64,000 bases of DNA from Staphylococcus simiae (GCF_017357005.1 NZ_CP071589.1:806001-870000); one strand, 5' to 3'. Shown: positions 38,118 through 49,427, counted from the first letter of the stretch. The notes: generated by a model not told the origin, from the sequence alone. Made by a program: numbers and translations.

Positions 38118-39983
38118 GTGCGCCCGGCATGGGTAATTACTAGACGGTGAAAGTCCGTTACAGGCTTGGTAGTAGGAACTGTTAGCGAAAGACAAGGGTG
38201 TCCATTGTGAAATGGAATCTGAAGGAAGTCGGACGCAAACACTCGCACTGACGAACAGAAATATCATACAAGGCTATGTGGAATGGATGAATCTGCAATA
38301 CAAGATAAAGTCCGATACTACCCGAGTTCTATATAGTAAATGATGCAGTGGAATGAGTGGAAAGTGGTTACTCTTACCCGGGGAGGTCTCATCAGCGATA
38401 AAAAAAATCGTAGTAATAACGAATGATGAGAAGTCAGCAGAGGTCATAGTAGGTAGAAATACTGAAGGACTGAACAATATTCATACAAAGTAAAGAATGG
38501 AGGTTAGAGATTTACAACGTACAGAATACAATTAATGATTGGCAACTCATAGAAAGATAAGTAGTGGAACGAAAAAGGATATATGAGTGCGTACAGTAAA
38601 TCTTAGGTGAAATGAAAGAAATGTATCGTGAGTCTCCATCTATGATGGAGCTTGTTGTAAGAGAGAATAATATACAAAAAGCAATTAAGAAAGTGAAGAA
38701 AAACAACGGTGCACCTGGCATCGATGGCATGCGAGTAAGTGAATTAACATCACATTTCGCAAAATACTTTCCACAAATTAAACAAAAACTGCTTGATGGC
38801 ACGTATAAGCCACAAGCAGTAAGAAAGGTTGAAATACCTAAATCAAATGGGAAAAAGCGCGTGCTTGGAATCCCTGTCGCAAGAGACAGAGTTATCCAAC
38901 AAGCCATTAAACAAGTCATTGAACCTAGTATCGACCGTACTTTCTCAAAACACAGTCATGGCTTTAGACCGAATCGTAGTACAGGAACTGCACTTAAAGA
39001 ATGTGCAACATACTATGAAGAAGGTTACTTAGTTGCAGTTGATTGTGATTTAAAACAGTGCTTTGATATGTTGAACCATGATAAATTAATGTATCTATTT
39101 GAACGACATGTTCAAGATAAAGCCATTTCTAAATTTATTCGTAGAAGCCTACAGGTTGGTGCAATCGACCTCAATGGTAATTATCGAAGTAGAGAAATAG
39201 GTGCACCGCAAGGTGGTGTTATTTCCCCGTTACTTTGTAATATTTATCTTCACGAATTAGATAATGAATTGGAGAAACGTGGTCATCGCTTTGTTCGTTA
39301 TGCAGATGACTTCGTCATCTTTGTACGTACAAAACGAGCGGGTCAACGTGTCATGGAAAGTGTGACAAAGTTTATCGAAAAAGACCTTAAACTTATTGTA
39401 AATAGTGAAAAGAGCAAGGTAGGTTCTATCACACGTTTAAAGTTCTTGAGTTGTCTAATGACCAAAGTAAATGGCACTTATCGTTTCAGACCGACTATGG
39501 AAGCAAGAAGAAATTTAAAACGCACCTTAAGACGTCTAACGAAACGAAATAGACCAGGTACCTTTAAAGAGATTATATCAGAAATTAATCAAGTAACACG
39601 AGGGTGGATAAATTACTTTGGTAAAGGATTTATTACAGGTTTTGTAACGAAGTTACAATCATGGTTAAACCGACGCATTAGACAACTAATCCTCAAAAGA
39701 TGGAAAAGAATAAAAACCAAATATAAGATGTTACGTAAGTATGGACTTGACCATAAGAGTGCAATGAAAATTGCCAATTCAAGAAAGAAATACTGGCGCT
39801 TATCATCAACGCATGAAGTTCATCGTGCACTTACAACAAAACGTCTCTACAAGTGGGGGTTAGAACCATTAACCCAACTCGCAGAGACGGCTTACGCAAG
39901 ATATTGAACCGCCGAGTACGGAACCGTACGCTCGGTGGTGTGAGAGGACGGATAATCAAATAATGGTTATCCTCCTACTCGAT
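38118..39983 (+). mobile_element. Group IIC intron, copy 2
   Basis: The second intron copy is 1866 bp long, the same as copy 1, with a constant offset of 26462 bases at both ends and in its gene; every part I compared is identical. It is inserted in the same kind of site, directly behind an intrinsic terminator and a TTTTTAATT tract. The 5' end is GTGCGCCCGGCATGGGTAA and the 3' end CCTACTCGAT. The near-perfect match implies very recent retrotransposition or ongoing gene conversion. Confidence 0.93.
38612..39907 (+). CDS. ltrA: Group II intron reverse transcriptase/maturase (LtrA type), copy 2
   Basis: The 431-residue protein is identical to copy 1: RT domain with NNGAPGIDGM, GAPQGGVISP and YADD, maturase X domain with WINYFG, no HNH endonuclease. 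Its role is splicing of the intron and copying it into new terminator sites. The stop codon again overlaps the start of intron domain V. The gene is on the plus strand, opposite to the downstream FAD-protein pseudogene. Confidence 0.96.
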   Translation: MKEMYRESPSMMELVVRENNIQKAIKKVKKNNGAPGIDGMRVSELTSHFAKYFPQIKQKLLDGTYKPQAVRKVEIPKSNGKKRVLGIPVARDRVIQQAIKQVIEPSIDRTFSKHSHGFRPNRSTGTALKECATYYEEGYLVAVDCDLKQCFDMLNHDKLMYLFERHVQDKAISKFIRRSLQVGAIDLNGNYRSREIGAPQGGVISPLLCNIYLHELDNELEKRGHRFVRYADDFVIFVRTKRAGQRVMESVTKFIEKDLKLIVNSEKSKVGSITRLKFLSCLMTKVNGTYRFRPTMEARRNLKRTLRRLTKRNRPGTFKEIISEINQVTRGWINYFGKGFITGFVTKLQSWLNRRIRQLILKRWKRIKTKYKMLRKYGLDHKSAMKIANSRKKYWRLSSTHEVHRALTTKRLYKWGLEPLTQLAETAYARY

Positions 39984-40002
39984 TATGAAAATTCAGCTAT
40001 TG

Positions 40003-41162
40003 TTAAGCACTATGTTGTTGCTTTTTATTAAATGCTTGTTCAAGGCGCTCAGCTGCTTTTCGACCACCCATAATATTTCTAGCAAAAGGACCTAATTCTA
40101 AATCTGCAAAACAGCCTGTTACGTATAAATTGGGTAACCATTCTAACTCGTGATTGAGACATGGATAATGGCAGTCATTTAAGGGAGCATGACAGTTGTT
40201 AACTAATTGCTTGATTAAAGGTTGAGTCATAAAATGACGATCAAAGCCTGTGGCAACAAGTATATGTTGATAATTAACTTTTTCATCGTCTGTTATAATC
40301 ATTTGATTTATGGAATCAACACGTTTGATAGGTGCGCGATGAATGATAAGTGAACCATTATTAATATGTTTCTTAAGTCTTAAATATAATTCGTGAGGCA
40401 TTGATCCTGGATGCTTTTCTTGCATTAAAATTTGATATCTATCTGCCATAGTTGTCATTTTTAAAAAGGGTGACATATTTTTGGGGCCTAACCAAGCAGG
40501 ATCAGCATCAAAGTCATGAATTTCAAAATCTTTATTAAGCCACAAATGAATAGTTCTATTATGATGTTGCTGTAATAATTTTAAAGACAAGTGTGCTGCA
40601 GTAATGCCACTTCCAACTATTGATCGACACATGGATAAATATCATCATTTAGTTGATGATCAAAAATATGAGTAACATGTTTTTGGTTTAGGAGTACATC
40701 TGGAATATAGAGTGTATTAGTACTACCAATCGCTAATATCACACAATCTGTTATTAGTTGTTGCTGATTGCTTAATGTAAGATACCATTGATTTTGATGT
40801 TGAGATATCGCGTTGACAGTGGCCATGATATGACATTGTTTTAAATCAGCATTGCTAACAGATTGTTTAACATGATTGATGAACATATTTAATTCAGGTC
40901 GTTGATAAGGCCCATAAAAAGCATTAGTATAATGATTTATTTTCGCAAATTGTTTTAAATGAAAGGGTTGTGGATGTACGTGATGTACAATTGGTGATCT
41001 TAGATATGGCATTTCTATTCGATGAGCATAATCATCAAATCTTTGACAAAGTCTTTCGTGGGGATCAATGATAGATAATTTATGTATAGGTAAACCAAGA
41101 GATAATAATTTTAAAGCGATAGTAGTGCCTTGTATGCCACCGCCAATAATTGTCCAATGCAT
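40003..41162 (-). pseudogene. FAD/NAD(P)-binding oxidoreductase, frameshifted
   Basis: Two adjacent minus-strand frames together make one protein. The first (41162 down to 40617, 181 residues) begins MHWTIIGGGIQGTTIALKLL with an FAD-binding GGGIQG and includes RIEMPYLRSPIVHHVHP. The second (40632 down to 40003) continues with a second nucleotide-binding motif IVGSGITAAHLSLKLL and ends with YVTGCFADLELGPFARNIMGG. In S. aureus this position holds a single protein of about 370 residues spanning both. The break lies around 40617-40632, with a change of frame and no homopolymer that would suggest programmed slippage. It is probably inactive. Alternatively a sequencing error could explain the break. 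Confidence 0.75.
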
Positions 41163-41469
41163 AATAGACCTTCTTTCTATGTTTTTTAAAACGTAATAAT
41201 TACGATTTATAAAGTATCATAATATAAAGTGCCTAATTTCGCAAATAATTTTGTAAAATACTAGAAAAAGAAGGTGTGTATTTCTATTATATAGAAAGTT
41301 TTTTACAATTGATTTTTAACTAGGCTTGTACGGTTATAAACTTTTCAACCTTGTACACTAATCACTGTAATAATAAATATGTTGTGATCATTCAACTATA
41401 AAATATTTTTTCAAAATCATTAATAAATTGTAGTAGCTGTATATTACAAAGAGTCAACAAGAGAAAGAT
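41163..41469. other. Intergenic region between the FAD pseudogene and mnhG
   Basis: I see no gene. It contains a possible small RNA-like dyad, TGTACGGTT facing AACCTTGTACA (about 41328-41357), of unknown meaning, and otherwise AT-rich DNA upstream of the FAD protein gene. Confidence 0.4.
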
Positions 41470-41512
41470 AAAAAAAACTGTCAATGAAGGGTAATTAACT
41501 TCATTGACAGTT
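41470..41512 (-). terminator. Terminator of the mnh operon
   Basis: AACTGTCAATGAAG (41476-41489) pairs perfectly over 14 bases with CTTCATTGACAGTT (41499-41512). On the minus strand the stem is followed by a T-run. Confidence 0.9.
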
Positions 41513-41527
41513 AAGTAATAACTAATT

Positions 41528-41890
41528 TTATAATTTAGTATCTTTTAAGTCTTTTTCAATTTCATCTATTTTTGTCTTCTTTGTATAGGGTGTTTTAGTA
41601 TTATATGCTGCTTTCATAATCATATGACTAGAAAGAGGTCCGGTAATTAAAACAAAGATAATCGCAATAATAATTTGCATATTTACTGTACCTTTAGTAG
41701 CTATGAAGTATAAAAATGCTCCGAAAAGTAGAGACATAGCACCAAGTGTAGCTGCTTTGCCAGCTGCATGGGCTCTTGAATAAATATCTTCTAAGCGTAT
41801 TAAACCGATAGCTGCTACAACACTAATCAATGCACCTATAATAACAAAGATAAGTGAGATACTAATCATGATGTTGTTGATCATGTTCAA
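41528..41890 (-). CDS. mnhG: Na+/H+ antiporter subunit MnhG
   Basis: MnhG (120 residues, about three transmembrane helices, then a charged tail) is one of the small subunits of the seven-part Mrp/Mnh cation/proton antiporter. Typical sequence is [20 protein letters not shown] (about 30-49) followed by hydrophobic helices. It overlaps mnhF by 29 bases and is the last gene of the operon; a strong terminator follows. The subunit is required for assembly and activity of the complex. Confidence 0.95.
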   Translation of the reverse strand: MNMINNIMISISLIFVIIGALISVVAAIGLIRLEDIYSRAHAAGKAATLGAMSLLFGAFLYFIATKGTVNMQIIIAIIFVLITGPLSSHMIMKAAYNTKTPYTKKTKIDEIEKDLKDTKL

Positions 41891-42155
41891 TCACCTTACC
41901 TTTATCCATAAATTTAGAAAATACTGCAGTACCTAGGAATGCTAAGATTCCTATTAGCATAATAACAACAATCATATAGCTTATATCAAGAAGAATACTA
42001 AATAGAGCAATAACAGCCATTAATTGAAGACCAATAGCATCTAATGCAACGACTCGATCTGCAAGTGATGGGCCTAAGATAACCCTGATTAACATAAGTA
42101 ACATTGATATTACTACAATGATTAAAGCAATGACTATAATTATTGTATGATCCAT
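41862..42155 (-). CDS. mnhF: Na+/H+ antiporter subunit MnhF
   Basis: This 97-residue membrane protein with three helices contains the family motif [19 protein letters not shown] (about 24-42) with a conserved buried Asp. In Mrp complexes MrpF forms part of the Na+ pathway with MrpA, E and G. The start overlaps the mnhE stop by one base. Sixth gene of mnhABCDEFG. Confidence 0.95.
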   Translation of the reverse strand: MDHTIIIVIALIIVVISMLLMLIRVILGPSLADRVVALDAIGLQLMAVIALFSILLDISYMIVVIMLIGILAFLGTAVFSKFMDKGKVIEHDQQHHD

Positions 42156-42634
42156 TATTCGTCGCCCACCTCTCTAACAATCTTCTCTAATGATGATTTA
42201 ATACTAGCAATTTCTTCTTCAGTCGTTGAAAAGTCTATGGCATGTATATAAATTTTACTTCTATCATCACTAACTCCTAATACAACTGTTCCCGGTGTCA
42301 ACGTTATTAAGTTAGACAATAGGACAATTTGCCAATCCGTTGTCAAATCGGTTGGATAGACAAAGAATCCAGGTTGATTATTAATTGTTGGTTTAATAAT
42401 AATTTTTAAGACATCTAAATTAGCTTTAATTAATTCTATAAGAAACACTACAATTAATTTAATAATGCGATATAAAGTAATAATATAAAATCTACCTGGT
42501 AATACTCTGTGCAGGAGATAAACTAAAATTAAGCCGAAAATAAAGCCTAGTACAAAGTTGTTCATATTGTAACTATTTGTTACAAACAACCAAAAGATAG
42601 CAATGATTAAGTTAAGTACTAATTGAATTGCCAT
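42155..42634 (-). CDS. mnhE: Na+/H+ antiporter subunit MnhE
   Basis: MnhE (159 residues) has two to three N-terminal membrane helices and a cytoplasmic alpha/beta domain with [24 protein letters not shown] (two parts, about 110-133), a hallmark of the family. It is needed for assembly of the antiporter. One base separates it from mnhD; it overlaps mnhF by one base. Length is standard. Confidence 0.95.
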   Translation of the reverse strand: MAIQLVLNLIIAIFWLFVTNSYNMNNFVLGFIFGLILVYLLHRVLPGRFYIITLYRIIKLIVVFLIELIKANLDVLKIIIKPTINNQPGFFVYPTDLTTDWQIVLLSNLITLTPGTVVLGVSDDRSKIYIHAIDFSTTEEEIASIKSSLEKIVREVGDE

Positions 42635-42635
42635 T

Positions 42636-44132
42636 TTATTTACCTCCTAAGACACTTTTGACATAAGTTGTTGGATTATAGAAAGTTTGTGCACCTTCTT
42701 TTATGATTGGATATAAATAATCTGCAGATAAGCCAAACAGCACAATAACAACAACAGAGATACAAGCGATAGACGTTAAATAAGTGACTTTAACTTTATT
42801 ATTTACATCATAACCTTTAGCTTGACCGTAAAATCCTTGTAGGAAAATGCGGATAACTGAATATAAGACAACTAAACTAGAAAGTAAAACGATCATACCA
42901 CTTAAATAAAATCCTTTTTCAAAAGTAGCTTGAACGATGTAAAATTTACCATAGAAACCGCTTAGTGGTGGGATGCCAGCTAAACTTAATGCTGCGATAA
43001 AGAAAGACCATCCAAGGACAGGATAACGTTTGATCAAACCTCCAAATTGTCTTAAATCAGCTGTGCCAGTAATTTTAATCATAACTCCAATTAATAAAAA
43101 TAACGATAATTTCACTAACATATCATGTAAAGTATAGTAAATCGCACCAATCATACCAGCTTGTGTCATCATTGCAACACCAACAAGTATGACGCCGACA
43201 GCTATCATAATATTATAGAGAATGATTTTTTTAATATCATAGTATGCTATAGCGCCAACACAACCAAATATGATCGTCATTAAAGCTAAAAATAATATGA
43301 CATAATGTGAAAAACTAACTGAATCACTAAAGAATAAACTTAAGGTTCTTGCTATAGCGTATACACCAACTTTTGTTAATAAAGCTCCGAAAAACGCGAT
43401 GATAGGGATAGGTGGTGCATAGTAGGCGCTCGGTAGCCAGACAAACATTGGGAAGACCCCAGCTTTGGTAGCAAAAACAAAAATAAACATAATAAAAACA
43501 ATGTTTACTAATCCACTGTCGTGAGAAGATAGATTTGTCAATTTATTACTAATATCAGCTAAATTTAATGTTCCAACAACAGAATATAGTATAGCTACAC
43601 CCATAACAAAGAAGGATGAAGATACTACATTAACTAAGATATACTTAATCGTCTCTTGCAATTGGATTTTAGTCGAACCAATGACTAATAAGAAATAAGA
43701 AGACATTAAAAATACTTCAAAGAATACAAACATGTTAAAGATATCACCAGTAGTAAACGCACCAATAATACCAATTAACATAAACATCATTGAGAAATAG
43801 TAATAATACGTTTCACGTTCAATACCAATGGAACGGTATGAATATAAAATAATAAAAGTTGTAATGATAATACTAATTACAATGAGTAAAGCACTAAAAA
43901 TATCTACTACAAAGACAATACTATATGGTGCTTTCCATGACCCTAATTCAACTTTTATTGGGCCTTGTTGTAAAACATAGCTTAAATTTACTATAGCTAT
44001 AATTAATGTTAATAAGGTACCGCTTAAAGCAACATAACGTTTTACTAAAGGACGTTTGCCAATAAAGACGAGTAATATTGCTGTGATAAGTGGTATGACT
44101 AATGGTAAAACAAGCATATTACTTTCAATCAT
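42636..44132 (-). CDS. mnhD: Na+/H+ antiporter subunit MnhD (NuoN-like)
   Basis: This large 498-residue, about 14-helix subunit is homologous to the antiporter-like subunits of respiratory complex I. Conserved features include the membrane Glu region of helix 5 ([15 protein letters not shown], about 131-145) and the Lys region ([20 protein letters not shown], about 219-238). It provides one of the proton or Na+ channels of the complex. It overlaps mnhC by eight bases. The start ATG is preceded by AAGGAG inside the mnhC end. Confidence 0.96.
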   Translation of the reverse strand: MIESNMLVLPLVIPLITAILLVFIGKRPLVKRYVALSGTLLTLIIAIVNLSYVLQQGPIKVELGSWKAPYSIVFVVDIFSALLIVISIIITTFIILYSYRSIGIERETYYYYFSMMFMLIGIIGAFTTGDIFNMFVFFEVFLMSSYFLLVIGSTKIQLQETIKYILVNVVSSSFFVMGVAILYSVVGTLNLADISNKLTNLSSHDSGLVNIVFIMFIFVFATKAGVFPMFVWLPSAYYAPPIPIIAFFGALLTKVGVYAIARTLSLFFSDSVSFSHYVILFLALMTIIFGCVGAIAYYDIKKIILYNIMIAVGVILVGVAMMTQAGMIGAIYYTLHDMLVKLSLFLLIGVMIKITGTADLRQFGGLIKRYPVLGWSFFIAALSLAGIPPLSGFYGKFYIVQATFEKGFYLSGMIVLLSSLVVLYSVIRIFLQGFYGQAKGYDVNNKVKVTYLTSIACISVVVIVLFGLSADYLYPIIKEGAQTFYNPTTYVKSVLGGK

Positions 44133-44466
44133 CTTGTGGCACTCCTTTCATATTTTCAACGTTATCTGTTCCTAATTTTTTATATGTTCTAAAAGCTAAT
44201 ACTAAGAAGAAGGCAGTTGTTGCAAATGCGATAACAATGGCAGTTAAAATTAAAGCTTGAGGTATAGGATCAACATAGCTTTGAATGCCTTTTTCATAAA
44301 TAGGAACAGTACCATGTTTTAGTCCGCCCATTGTAATTAAAAATAAATTGGCTGCATGTGTTAGAAGGGTAGTACCCATAACAATTCGTATCAAACTTTT
44401 AGACAAAACGAGGTAGACACTAATTGCTGTGAGTATACCACTAACAAATATCATAATAATTTCCAC
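44125..44466 (-). CDS. mnhC: Na+/H+ antiporter subunit MnhC (NuoK-like)
   Basis: This 113-residue, three-helix subunit is homologous to NuoK of complex I. Motif [20 protein letters not shown] (about 24-43) and [13 protein letters not shown] (about 69-81) are typical. I chose the GTG at 44466 ([10 protein letters not shown]), which overlaps the mnhB stop codon by one base and gives the usual length; a longer frame starting within mnhB would add an unrelated 19-residue extension. Third gene of the operon. Confidence 0.93.
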   Translation of the reverse strand: MEIIMIFVSGILTAISVYLVLSKSLIRIVMGTTLLTHAANLFLITMGGLKHGTVPIYEKGIQSYVDPIPQALILTAIVIAFATTAFFLVLAFRTYKKLGTDNVENMKGVPQDD

Positions 44467-44894
44467 TAGTCGTTCTCTCCAATCGAAATAATAATTGTCA
44501 TGATAGTACCTACCACTGCGCATAAGACGCCAAAGTCAAAAAATACTGCTGTCGTCATATGCATAGGTTGTAATAAAGGTATTGGAATATCAAAAGTGAC
44601 ATGTGTAAAGAAATTTTTGTTCATAAACCAACTAGCAATTGGTGTGCCGACACAAAATGTTAAACCAATACCGATAAGTAATTTAAAATCTAACGGAAAT
44701 ACTTTACGCATTGTTTCTATATTGAATGCAATTGTGATAATAACCAACGCACTGGCAAATAATAAACCGCCAACAAAGCCTCCGCCAGGTGTATAATGCC
44801 CAGCTAAGAAAAGTGAAAAACCAAAAATCATAACCATGAAGAAGATAATAATTGCAGCAAATTGCAAGATAATATCATTTTGTTGTCTATTCAT
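44466..44894 (-). CDS. mnhB: Na+/H+ antiporter subunit MnhB
   Basis: MnhB (142 residues, four hydrophobic helices) contains [20 protein letters not shown] (about 32-51), the conserved Mrp-B/DUF4040 partner motif. It corresponds to the separate small MrpB subunit; the related domain is also fused at the C-terminus of MnhA. Its start overlaps the end of mnhA by eight bases, suggesting translational coupling. Confidence 0.95.
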   Translation of the reverse strand: MNRQQNDIILQFAAIIIFFMVMIFGFSLFLAGHYTPGGGFVGGLLFASALVIITIAFNIETMRKVFPLDFKLLIGIGLTFCVGTPIASWFMNKNFFTHVTFDIPIPLLQPMHMTTAVFFDFGVLCAVVGTIMTIIISIGEND

Positions 44895-47289
44895 GATTTT
44901 TCACCTCACTTTGTTGTTTAGGCTTTTTTCTAAGTTTAATCATTGTATAAACTGCTAATCCTGCAATACCAAGTACGGAAGATTCAAATAAAGTATCCAT
45001 ACCACGGAAATCTACTAAAATGACGTTAACCATATTTTTACCGTGTGCTAAATCATATACATGATCTTGATAATATTTAGCTATTGAATCGTAATGTCTA
45101 TTACCGTAAGCAATTAAACCAATGACGATGACGACCAAACCTACACCAGCAGATATAAGTGCATTAGTTATTTTGAAACTACGTTTTTCATTGTATCTAT
45201 TTAAATTAGGTAAATGATAGAAACATAATAAGAATAATGCAGTTGAAATGGATTCGACTACAAATTGTGTTAAAGCTAAGTCAGGTGCTTTAAAGAATAT
45301 AAAAAGTACTGAAACAGCATAGCCTACAGCGCTTAACATAATAATGCTAAATAATCTGGATTTAGCAAAGACAATTAAGAATGCTGCACTAAGTAATAAA
45401 ACGACTATACCTAATTCAAAGAGTCTGATCGGACTTACATCTTTAAAGCTTACGTGAAATGGCACACTTAATAATGTTGTAACGGTTAGTAGTATTAATA
45501 CACCAAAAATAATGACTAAATTATTACGTGAATAATCAGTAACATAGCTATCAGTCATGTTTTTAGAAATACTAGGCATATAGTCACCGCTACGGTTATA
45601 CCAATAATTTAAAGTTAATTGAGTTGGTTGTTGTTGTAATAGGCGAATCCAATGGCTAAACGTTAATATGAGTATGATACCAGTAATATAAATAGCTAAT
45701 GTTGAGATGAACGCTGGTGTAATACCATGGAATAAATGAAACTCAATATTATCAATTGTTGACTGATTAATTGCAACTGTTGCCGGTTGAATAATAGAGT
45801 TGGTTAATATTCCAGGGAATAAACCAAAGACAATAACTAATATTGCTAAAATAGCTGGTGAAATTAACATTAATAGCGAAACTTCATGTGCTTGTTTTGG
45901 TAGCTTTTCCGGTTGATAATGACCGAAGAAAATAGACATAATAAATTTAATAGAATAGACAAAGGTAAAGATACTACCAATAATAGCTACTATCGGGAAT
46001 AATATACCTAACCCATTTAAGCTAAAGATATTAGCATGTGTAACATTAATCATAGCGTCTAAGAATGACTCTTTAGACAAGAAACCATTGAATGGTGGTA
46101 TACCAGCCATACTTAAAGCTGTAATAACAGTGATAGTAAAGGAAATAGGCATGATTGTTAATAAACCGCCTAATTTTTTGATATCACGTGTACCAGTTGC
46201 ATGGTCTACTGCACCAGTCACCATGAATAATGCACCTTTAAATGTTGCATGGTTAATTAAGTGAAATATTGCTGCTGTAAAAGCTGCTGCGTATATTTGA
46301 CTATTAGCGCCTTGGAAATGATAACTCACCGCACCAATACCAAGCATTGACATAATCATACCTAATTGAGATACAGTAGAAAATGCAAGGATCCCTTTCA
46401 AATCTTGTTGCTTTGTAGCATTTAATGATGCCCAAAATAGAGTGATTAGTCCGACAACAGTAACAGTCCAAATCCAACCAGCAGATATAGCAAATATTGG
46501 TGTCATGCGAGCAATTAAATATAATCCAGCTTTAACCATTGTTGCTGAGTGCAGGTAAGCACTTACTGGTGTAGGTGCTTCCATTGCATCGGGTAACCAA
46601 ATATAAAATGGAAATTGAGCTGATTTAGTAAATGCACCAAGCATGATTAAAATCATGGCAAAAATAAAGTATGGACTATTGTGAATGTCACTAATATGTT
46701 GAATCATATATTGAATGCTAAATGAATTAGTAGATAACGATAGTAAAATTAAGCCACCTAATAAAGATAATCCACCTAGTACTGTAATGATTAAGGATTT
46801 TTGCGCACCATAAATAGATGCTTGGCGTTCTCTCCAAAATGAAATTAATAAAAAGCTTGAAAAAGAAGTTAATTCCCAGAATAAATATAAAATAATGACA
46901 TTATCTGATAGAACTACTCCTAACATAGCACCCATAAATAGTAATAAATAACAATAAAAATTACCAAGTTGTTCAGATTTACTTAAATAACCAATCGAAT
47001 ATAATACAACTAAACTTCCGATTCCTGTAATAAGCAAACTAAATAGTAAACTTAAGCCATCAAGATATAAATTAAAATTCATACCAAAATGAGGCATCCA
47101 ATTTAAGGTTTTCATTACAGTATGACCTGACATCATCGTTTGAATTAAAGACAGTAAATAGATAAATATAACGATAGGTACAGGCAATACGAACCATCCT
47201 AAATGTATACGTTTAAAAAATCTATACAGGATAGGAATAATGAGTGCGAATATTAACGGTAAAATGACCGCAATATGTAACCAACTCAT
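44887..47289 (-). CDS. mnhA: Na+/H+ antiporter subunit MnhA (NuoL-like)
   Basis: The largest subunit, 800 residues and about 20 transmembrane helices, is homologous to NuoL of complex I. The helix-5 Glu ([20 protein letters not shown], about 135-154), the Lys-bearing [19 protein letters not shown] (about 217-235) and the quinone-like [12 protein letters not shown] (about 248-259) are visible. The C-terminal quarter carries the MrpA-specific extension ([17 protein letters not shown]). The complex exports Na+ in exchange for H+ and supports pH and salt tolerance. The ATG has AAAGGAGG upstream, and a promoter lies about 40 bases further up. Confidence 0.96.
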   Translation of the reverse strand: MSWLHIAVILPLIFALIIPILYRFFKRIHLGWFVLPVPIVIFIYLLSLIQTMMSGHTVMKTLNWMPHFGMNFNLYLDGLSLLFSLLITGIGSLVVLYSIGYLSKSEQLGNFYCYLLLFMGAMLGVVLSDNVIILYLFWELTSFSSFLLISFWRERQASIYGAQKSLIITVLGGLSLLGGLILLSLSTNSFSIQYMIQHISDIHNSPYFIFAMILIMLGAFTKSAQFPFYIWLPDAMEAPTPVSAYLHSATMVKAGLYLIARMTPIFAISAGWIWTVTVVGLITLFWASLNATKQQDLKGILAFSTVSQLGMIMSMLGIGAVSYHFQGANSQIYAAAFTAAIFHLINHATFKGALFMVTGAVDHATGTRDIKKLGGLLTIMPISFTITVITALSMAGIPPFNGFLSKESFLDAMINVTHANIFSLNGLGILFPIVAIIGSIFTFVYSIKFIMSIFFGHYQPEKLPKQAHEVSLLMLISPAILAILVIVFGLFPGILTNSIIQPATVAINQSTIDNIEFHLFHGITPAFISTLAIYITGIILILTFSHWIRLLQQQPTQLTLNYWYNRSGDYMPSISKNMTDSYVTDYSRNNLVIIFGVLILLTVTTLLSVPFHVSFKDVSPIRLFELGIVVLLLSAAFLIVFAKSRLFSIIMLSAVGYAVSVLFIFFKAPDLALTQFVVESISTALFLLCFYHLPNLNRYNEKRSFKITNALISAGVGLVVIVIGLIAYGNRHYDSIAKYYQDHVYDLAHGKNMVNVILVDFRGMDTLFESSVLGIAGLAVYTMIKLRKKPKQQSEVKNHE

Positions 47290-47325
47290 TAAGTTGTCCT
47301 CCTTTAAAAAATATTTATGCTACTC

Positions 47326-47354
47326 ATTATACATGAATAGCATAGTTCTGAAAA
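47326..47354 (-). promoter_or_regulatory. Promoter of the mnh operon
   Basis: On the minus strand, TTTTCA (47354-47349), a 17-bp spacer and TATAAT (47331-47326) lie about 37 bases upstream of mnhA. A dyad containing CTGAA/TTCAG (about 47373-47392) lies just upstream. Confidence 0.65.
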
Positions 47355-47418
47355 ACGTCTTAATTCCTTATAGATACTGAATTTCAGATATCTTTAAATA
47401 AGAAGAAACACGTCATTT

Positions 47419-47802
47419 TTAATTAAAATTTTCTTTATATTGGATTGAATAATCTTCTTTTAAACGTGCCAAACTTGCTAATGACATTTCAGCGTGGGTA
47501 GTTCCACTCTCTATAAGTTCATTCTCTAATTTAGTAATAGCTTGTTGTAGTGAATCTTCGTAACGCATCTCTTCAACATTAAAGTCTCTTAATTGTGAAC
47601 GTTTTGCATAGCGCTTTTCAAAATGACTCAATGCTTTACGTTCATGAAAAAAGACACCTTCAGTATCATTTGGACTATGAAGATCTCCTTGTTTAGGGTG
47701 TTTAATCACTTGTTCAACTTGTACAAGTACTTCATCATCTTTATCTTCAACGATTGCTACGCCGTACACACCCGTTTTATGTGAAAATCTATATAGCTTC
47801 AT
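47419..47802 (-). CDS. kapB: Kinase-associated protein B (KapB)-like protein
   Basis: This 127-residue protein matches the KapB family: YRFSHKTGVYGVAIVE (about 4-19), KHPKQGDLHSPNDTEGVFFHERKALSHFEK (two parts, about 34-63) and a C-terminal three-helix region. In B. subtilis KapB is a lipoprotein linked to KinB signalling; the staphylococcal relative lacks a signal peptide and lipobox and is cytoplasmic, so the name reflects homology, not role. The ATG has GGGAGG upstream. Divergent from ppiB. Confidence 0.82.
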   Translation of the reverse strand: MKLYRFSHKTGVYGVAIVEDKDDEVLVQVEQVIKHPKQGDLHSPNDTEGVFFHERKALSHFEKRYAKRSQLRDFNVEEMRYEDSLQQAITKLENELIESGTTHAEMSLASLARLKEDYSIQYKENFN

Positions 47803-47865
47803 GCTATTTTCCTCCCTTAAAAATATGTTAATATATATGTATCATAACATGAATGGAGAATAAAA

Positions 47866-48459
47866 ATGGCTAACTATCCTCAGTTAAATAAAGAAGTTCA
47901 ACAAGATGAAGTTAAAGTAGTAATGCATACTAATAAAGGTGACATGACTTTTAAATTGTTTCCAAAAATCGCACCAAAAACAGTAGAAAATTTCGTAACA
48001 CATGCTAAAAATGGTTACTATGATGGAATTACTTTCCATCGTGTTATTAATGATTTCATGGTACAAAGTGGAGACCCAACTGCTACAGGTATGGGTGGAG
48101 AAAGTATCTACGGTGGCTCATTTGAAGATGAATTTTCTTTAGAAGCGTTTAACTTATATGGTGCTTTATCAATGGCAAATGCTGGTCCAAATACTAATGG
48201 TTCACAATTTTTCATTGTGCAAATGAAAGAAGTACCTCAAAATATGCTAAGTCAATTAGCAGATGGCGGATGGCCACAACCGATTGTTGAAGCATATGGC
48301 AAGAATGGTGGAACACCATGGTTAGATCAAAAACATACAGTATTTGGGCAATTAATTGAAGGTGAATCAACTTTAGAAGATATTGCTAATACTAAAGTCG
48401 GTCCACAAGATAAGCCTGTACATGATGTTGTTATTGAATCAATTGACGTAGAAGAATAA
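47866..48459 (+). CDS. ppiB: Peptidyl-prolyl cis-trans isomerase, cyclophilin type
   Basis: This cyclophilin of 197 residues accelerates proline isomerisation in protein folding. Active-site motifs are [22 protein letters not shown] (two parts, about 46-67), [16 protein letters not shown] (about 104-119) and a later [11 protein letters not shown] (about 158-168). No signal peptide, so it is cytoplasmic. It has a modest internal insertion (about 130-155) as in other staphylococcal PpiB proteins. The ATG has a GGAGAA ribosome binding site. A terminator follows. Confidence 0.94.
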   Translation: MANYPQLNKEVQQDEVKVVMHTNKGDMTFKLFPKIAPKTVENFVTHAKNGYYDGITFHRVINDFMVQSGDPTATGMGGESIYGGSFEDEFSLEAFNLYGALSMANAGPNTNGSQFFIVQMKEVPQNMLSQLADGGWPQPIVEAYGKNGGTPWLDQKHTVFGQLIEGESTLEDIANTKVGPQDKPVHDVVIESIDVEE

Positions 48460-48489
48460 GTTATAATTTTTTTATATGTAAATATTATT

Positions 48490-48530
48490 AACACAAGGTG
48501 ATTACACTTATCGTAATTATCTTGTGTTTT
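48490..48530 (+). terminator. Terminator of ppiB
   Basis: AACACAAGGTGATTAC (48490-48505) pairs with GTAATTATCTTGTGTT (48513-48528), with two G-T pairs, followed by a short T-run. Confidence 0.8.
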
Positions 48531-48682
48531 GTTGTATAAAATTTAAAGAACCAAATTAATACCACCTTGCTTACGTAAGTATTTTACAGAAAATTGTAAT
48601 ATTTTAATGTTTTAAATAGTCCCGAATTTCTATTTATGCTATGATAATAATGTTAAGTAAATCGAAATAAGGGGTTATTAAG

Positions 48683-49060
48683 TTGAATAACTACAAAATT
48701 GGCCAACATATCAAGGTACGTGTGACTGGTATTCAACCTTATGGTGCGTTTGTAGAAACCCCTAACCATACTGAAGGACTAATCCATATTTCTGAGATTA
48801 TGGATGATTACGTGCATAATTTGAAAAAATTTTTATCAGAGGGTCAAATAGTTAAAGCTAAAATTTTGTCTATTGATGATGAAGGGAAACTAAATTTATC
48901 TTTAAAAGATAATGATTACTTTAAGAATTATGAACGTAAAAAAGAAAAACAATCAGTATTGGATGAAATAAAAGCAACAGAAAAATATGGGTTTCAAACA
49001 CTTGAAGAACGTTTACCGGTCTGGATTAAGCAGTCAAAAAAAGCAATTAAAAATGACTGA
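48683..49060 (+). CDS. S1-domain RNA-binding protein (general stress protein 13-like)
   Basis: This 125-residue protein has one S1 RNA-binding domain at the N-terminus (YKIGQHIKVRVTGIQPYGAF, GLIHISEI, VKAKILSIDDEGKLNLSLKD; residues 4-76) and a helical charged tail. It resembles GSP13/YugI of B. subtilis and the CvfD-type regulators of cocci, which associate with ribosomes and affect translation under stress. The start is a TTG with AAGGGG eight bases upstream; no better codon exists. Monocistronic, with its own terminator. Confidence 0.87.
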   Translation: MNNYKIGQHIKVRVTGIQPYGAFVETPNHTEGLIHISEIMDDYVHNLKKFLSEGQIVKAKILSIDDEGKLNLSLKDNDYFKNYERKKEKQSVLDEIKATEKYGFQTLEERLPVWIKQSKKAIKND

Positions 49061-49084
49061 ATTGATAGATACGTGCCACAACAT

Positions 49085-49124
49085 AACAGTACTATCCACA
49101 ATAATTGGGTAGTACTGTTTTTTT
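49085..49124 (+). terminator. Terminator of the S1-domain gene
   Basis: AACAGTACTATCC (49085-49097) pairs with GGGTAGTACTGTT (49107-49119), with one wobble, followed by a run of T. Confidence 0.88.
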
Positions 49125-49276
49125 GATTTGAATAAAAAGTATAAAATCATATACGCTAATCGCTGCAAAAAGATGACATGGACTTTAATATATTGATAGC
49201 TTGATGGAACAGTTCTTTATTTACCTTACAATGCCAGCAAAAGTAATTGTCGGATGATCATAACTCATGAATTATC

Positions 49277-49325
49277 AGGGAGTGGGAAAGAAATAATTGA
49301 TTCAATATCAATTATTTATAAATTT
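49277..49325. repeat. Truncated left end of the nested palindromic repeat
   Basis: AGGGAGTGGGAAAGAAATAA matches the first 20 bases of the repeats at 15088 and 60597 apart from one substitution, then runs into an AATAATTGAT/ATCAATTATT hairpin. The rest of the element is missing. The remainder of the 49125-49427 gap shows no gene. Confidence 0.6.
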
Positions 49326-49427
49326 TTTCTCAGACTTATCGTTTATAAATAGTATCAAACAGATTATTGGAGTTATAACAAGCTTGATGTTATAGTCATT
49401 ACATTAATTTTAGGAGGCGTATGATCA

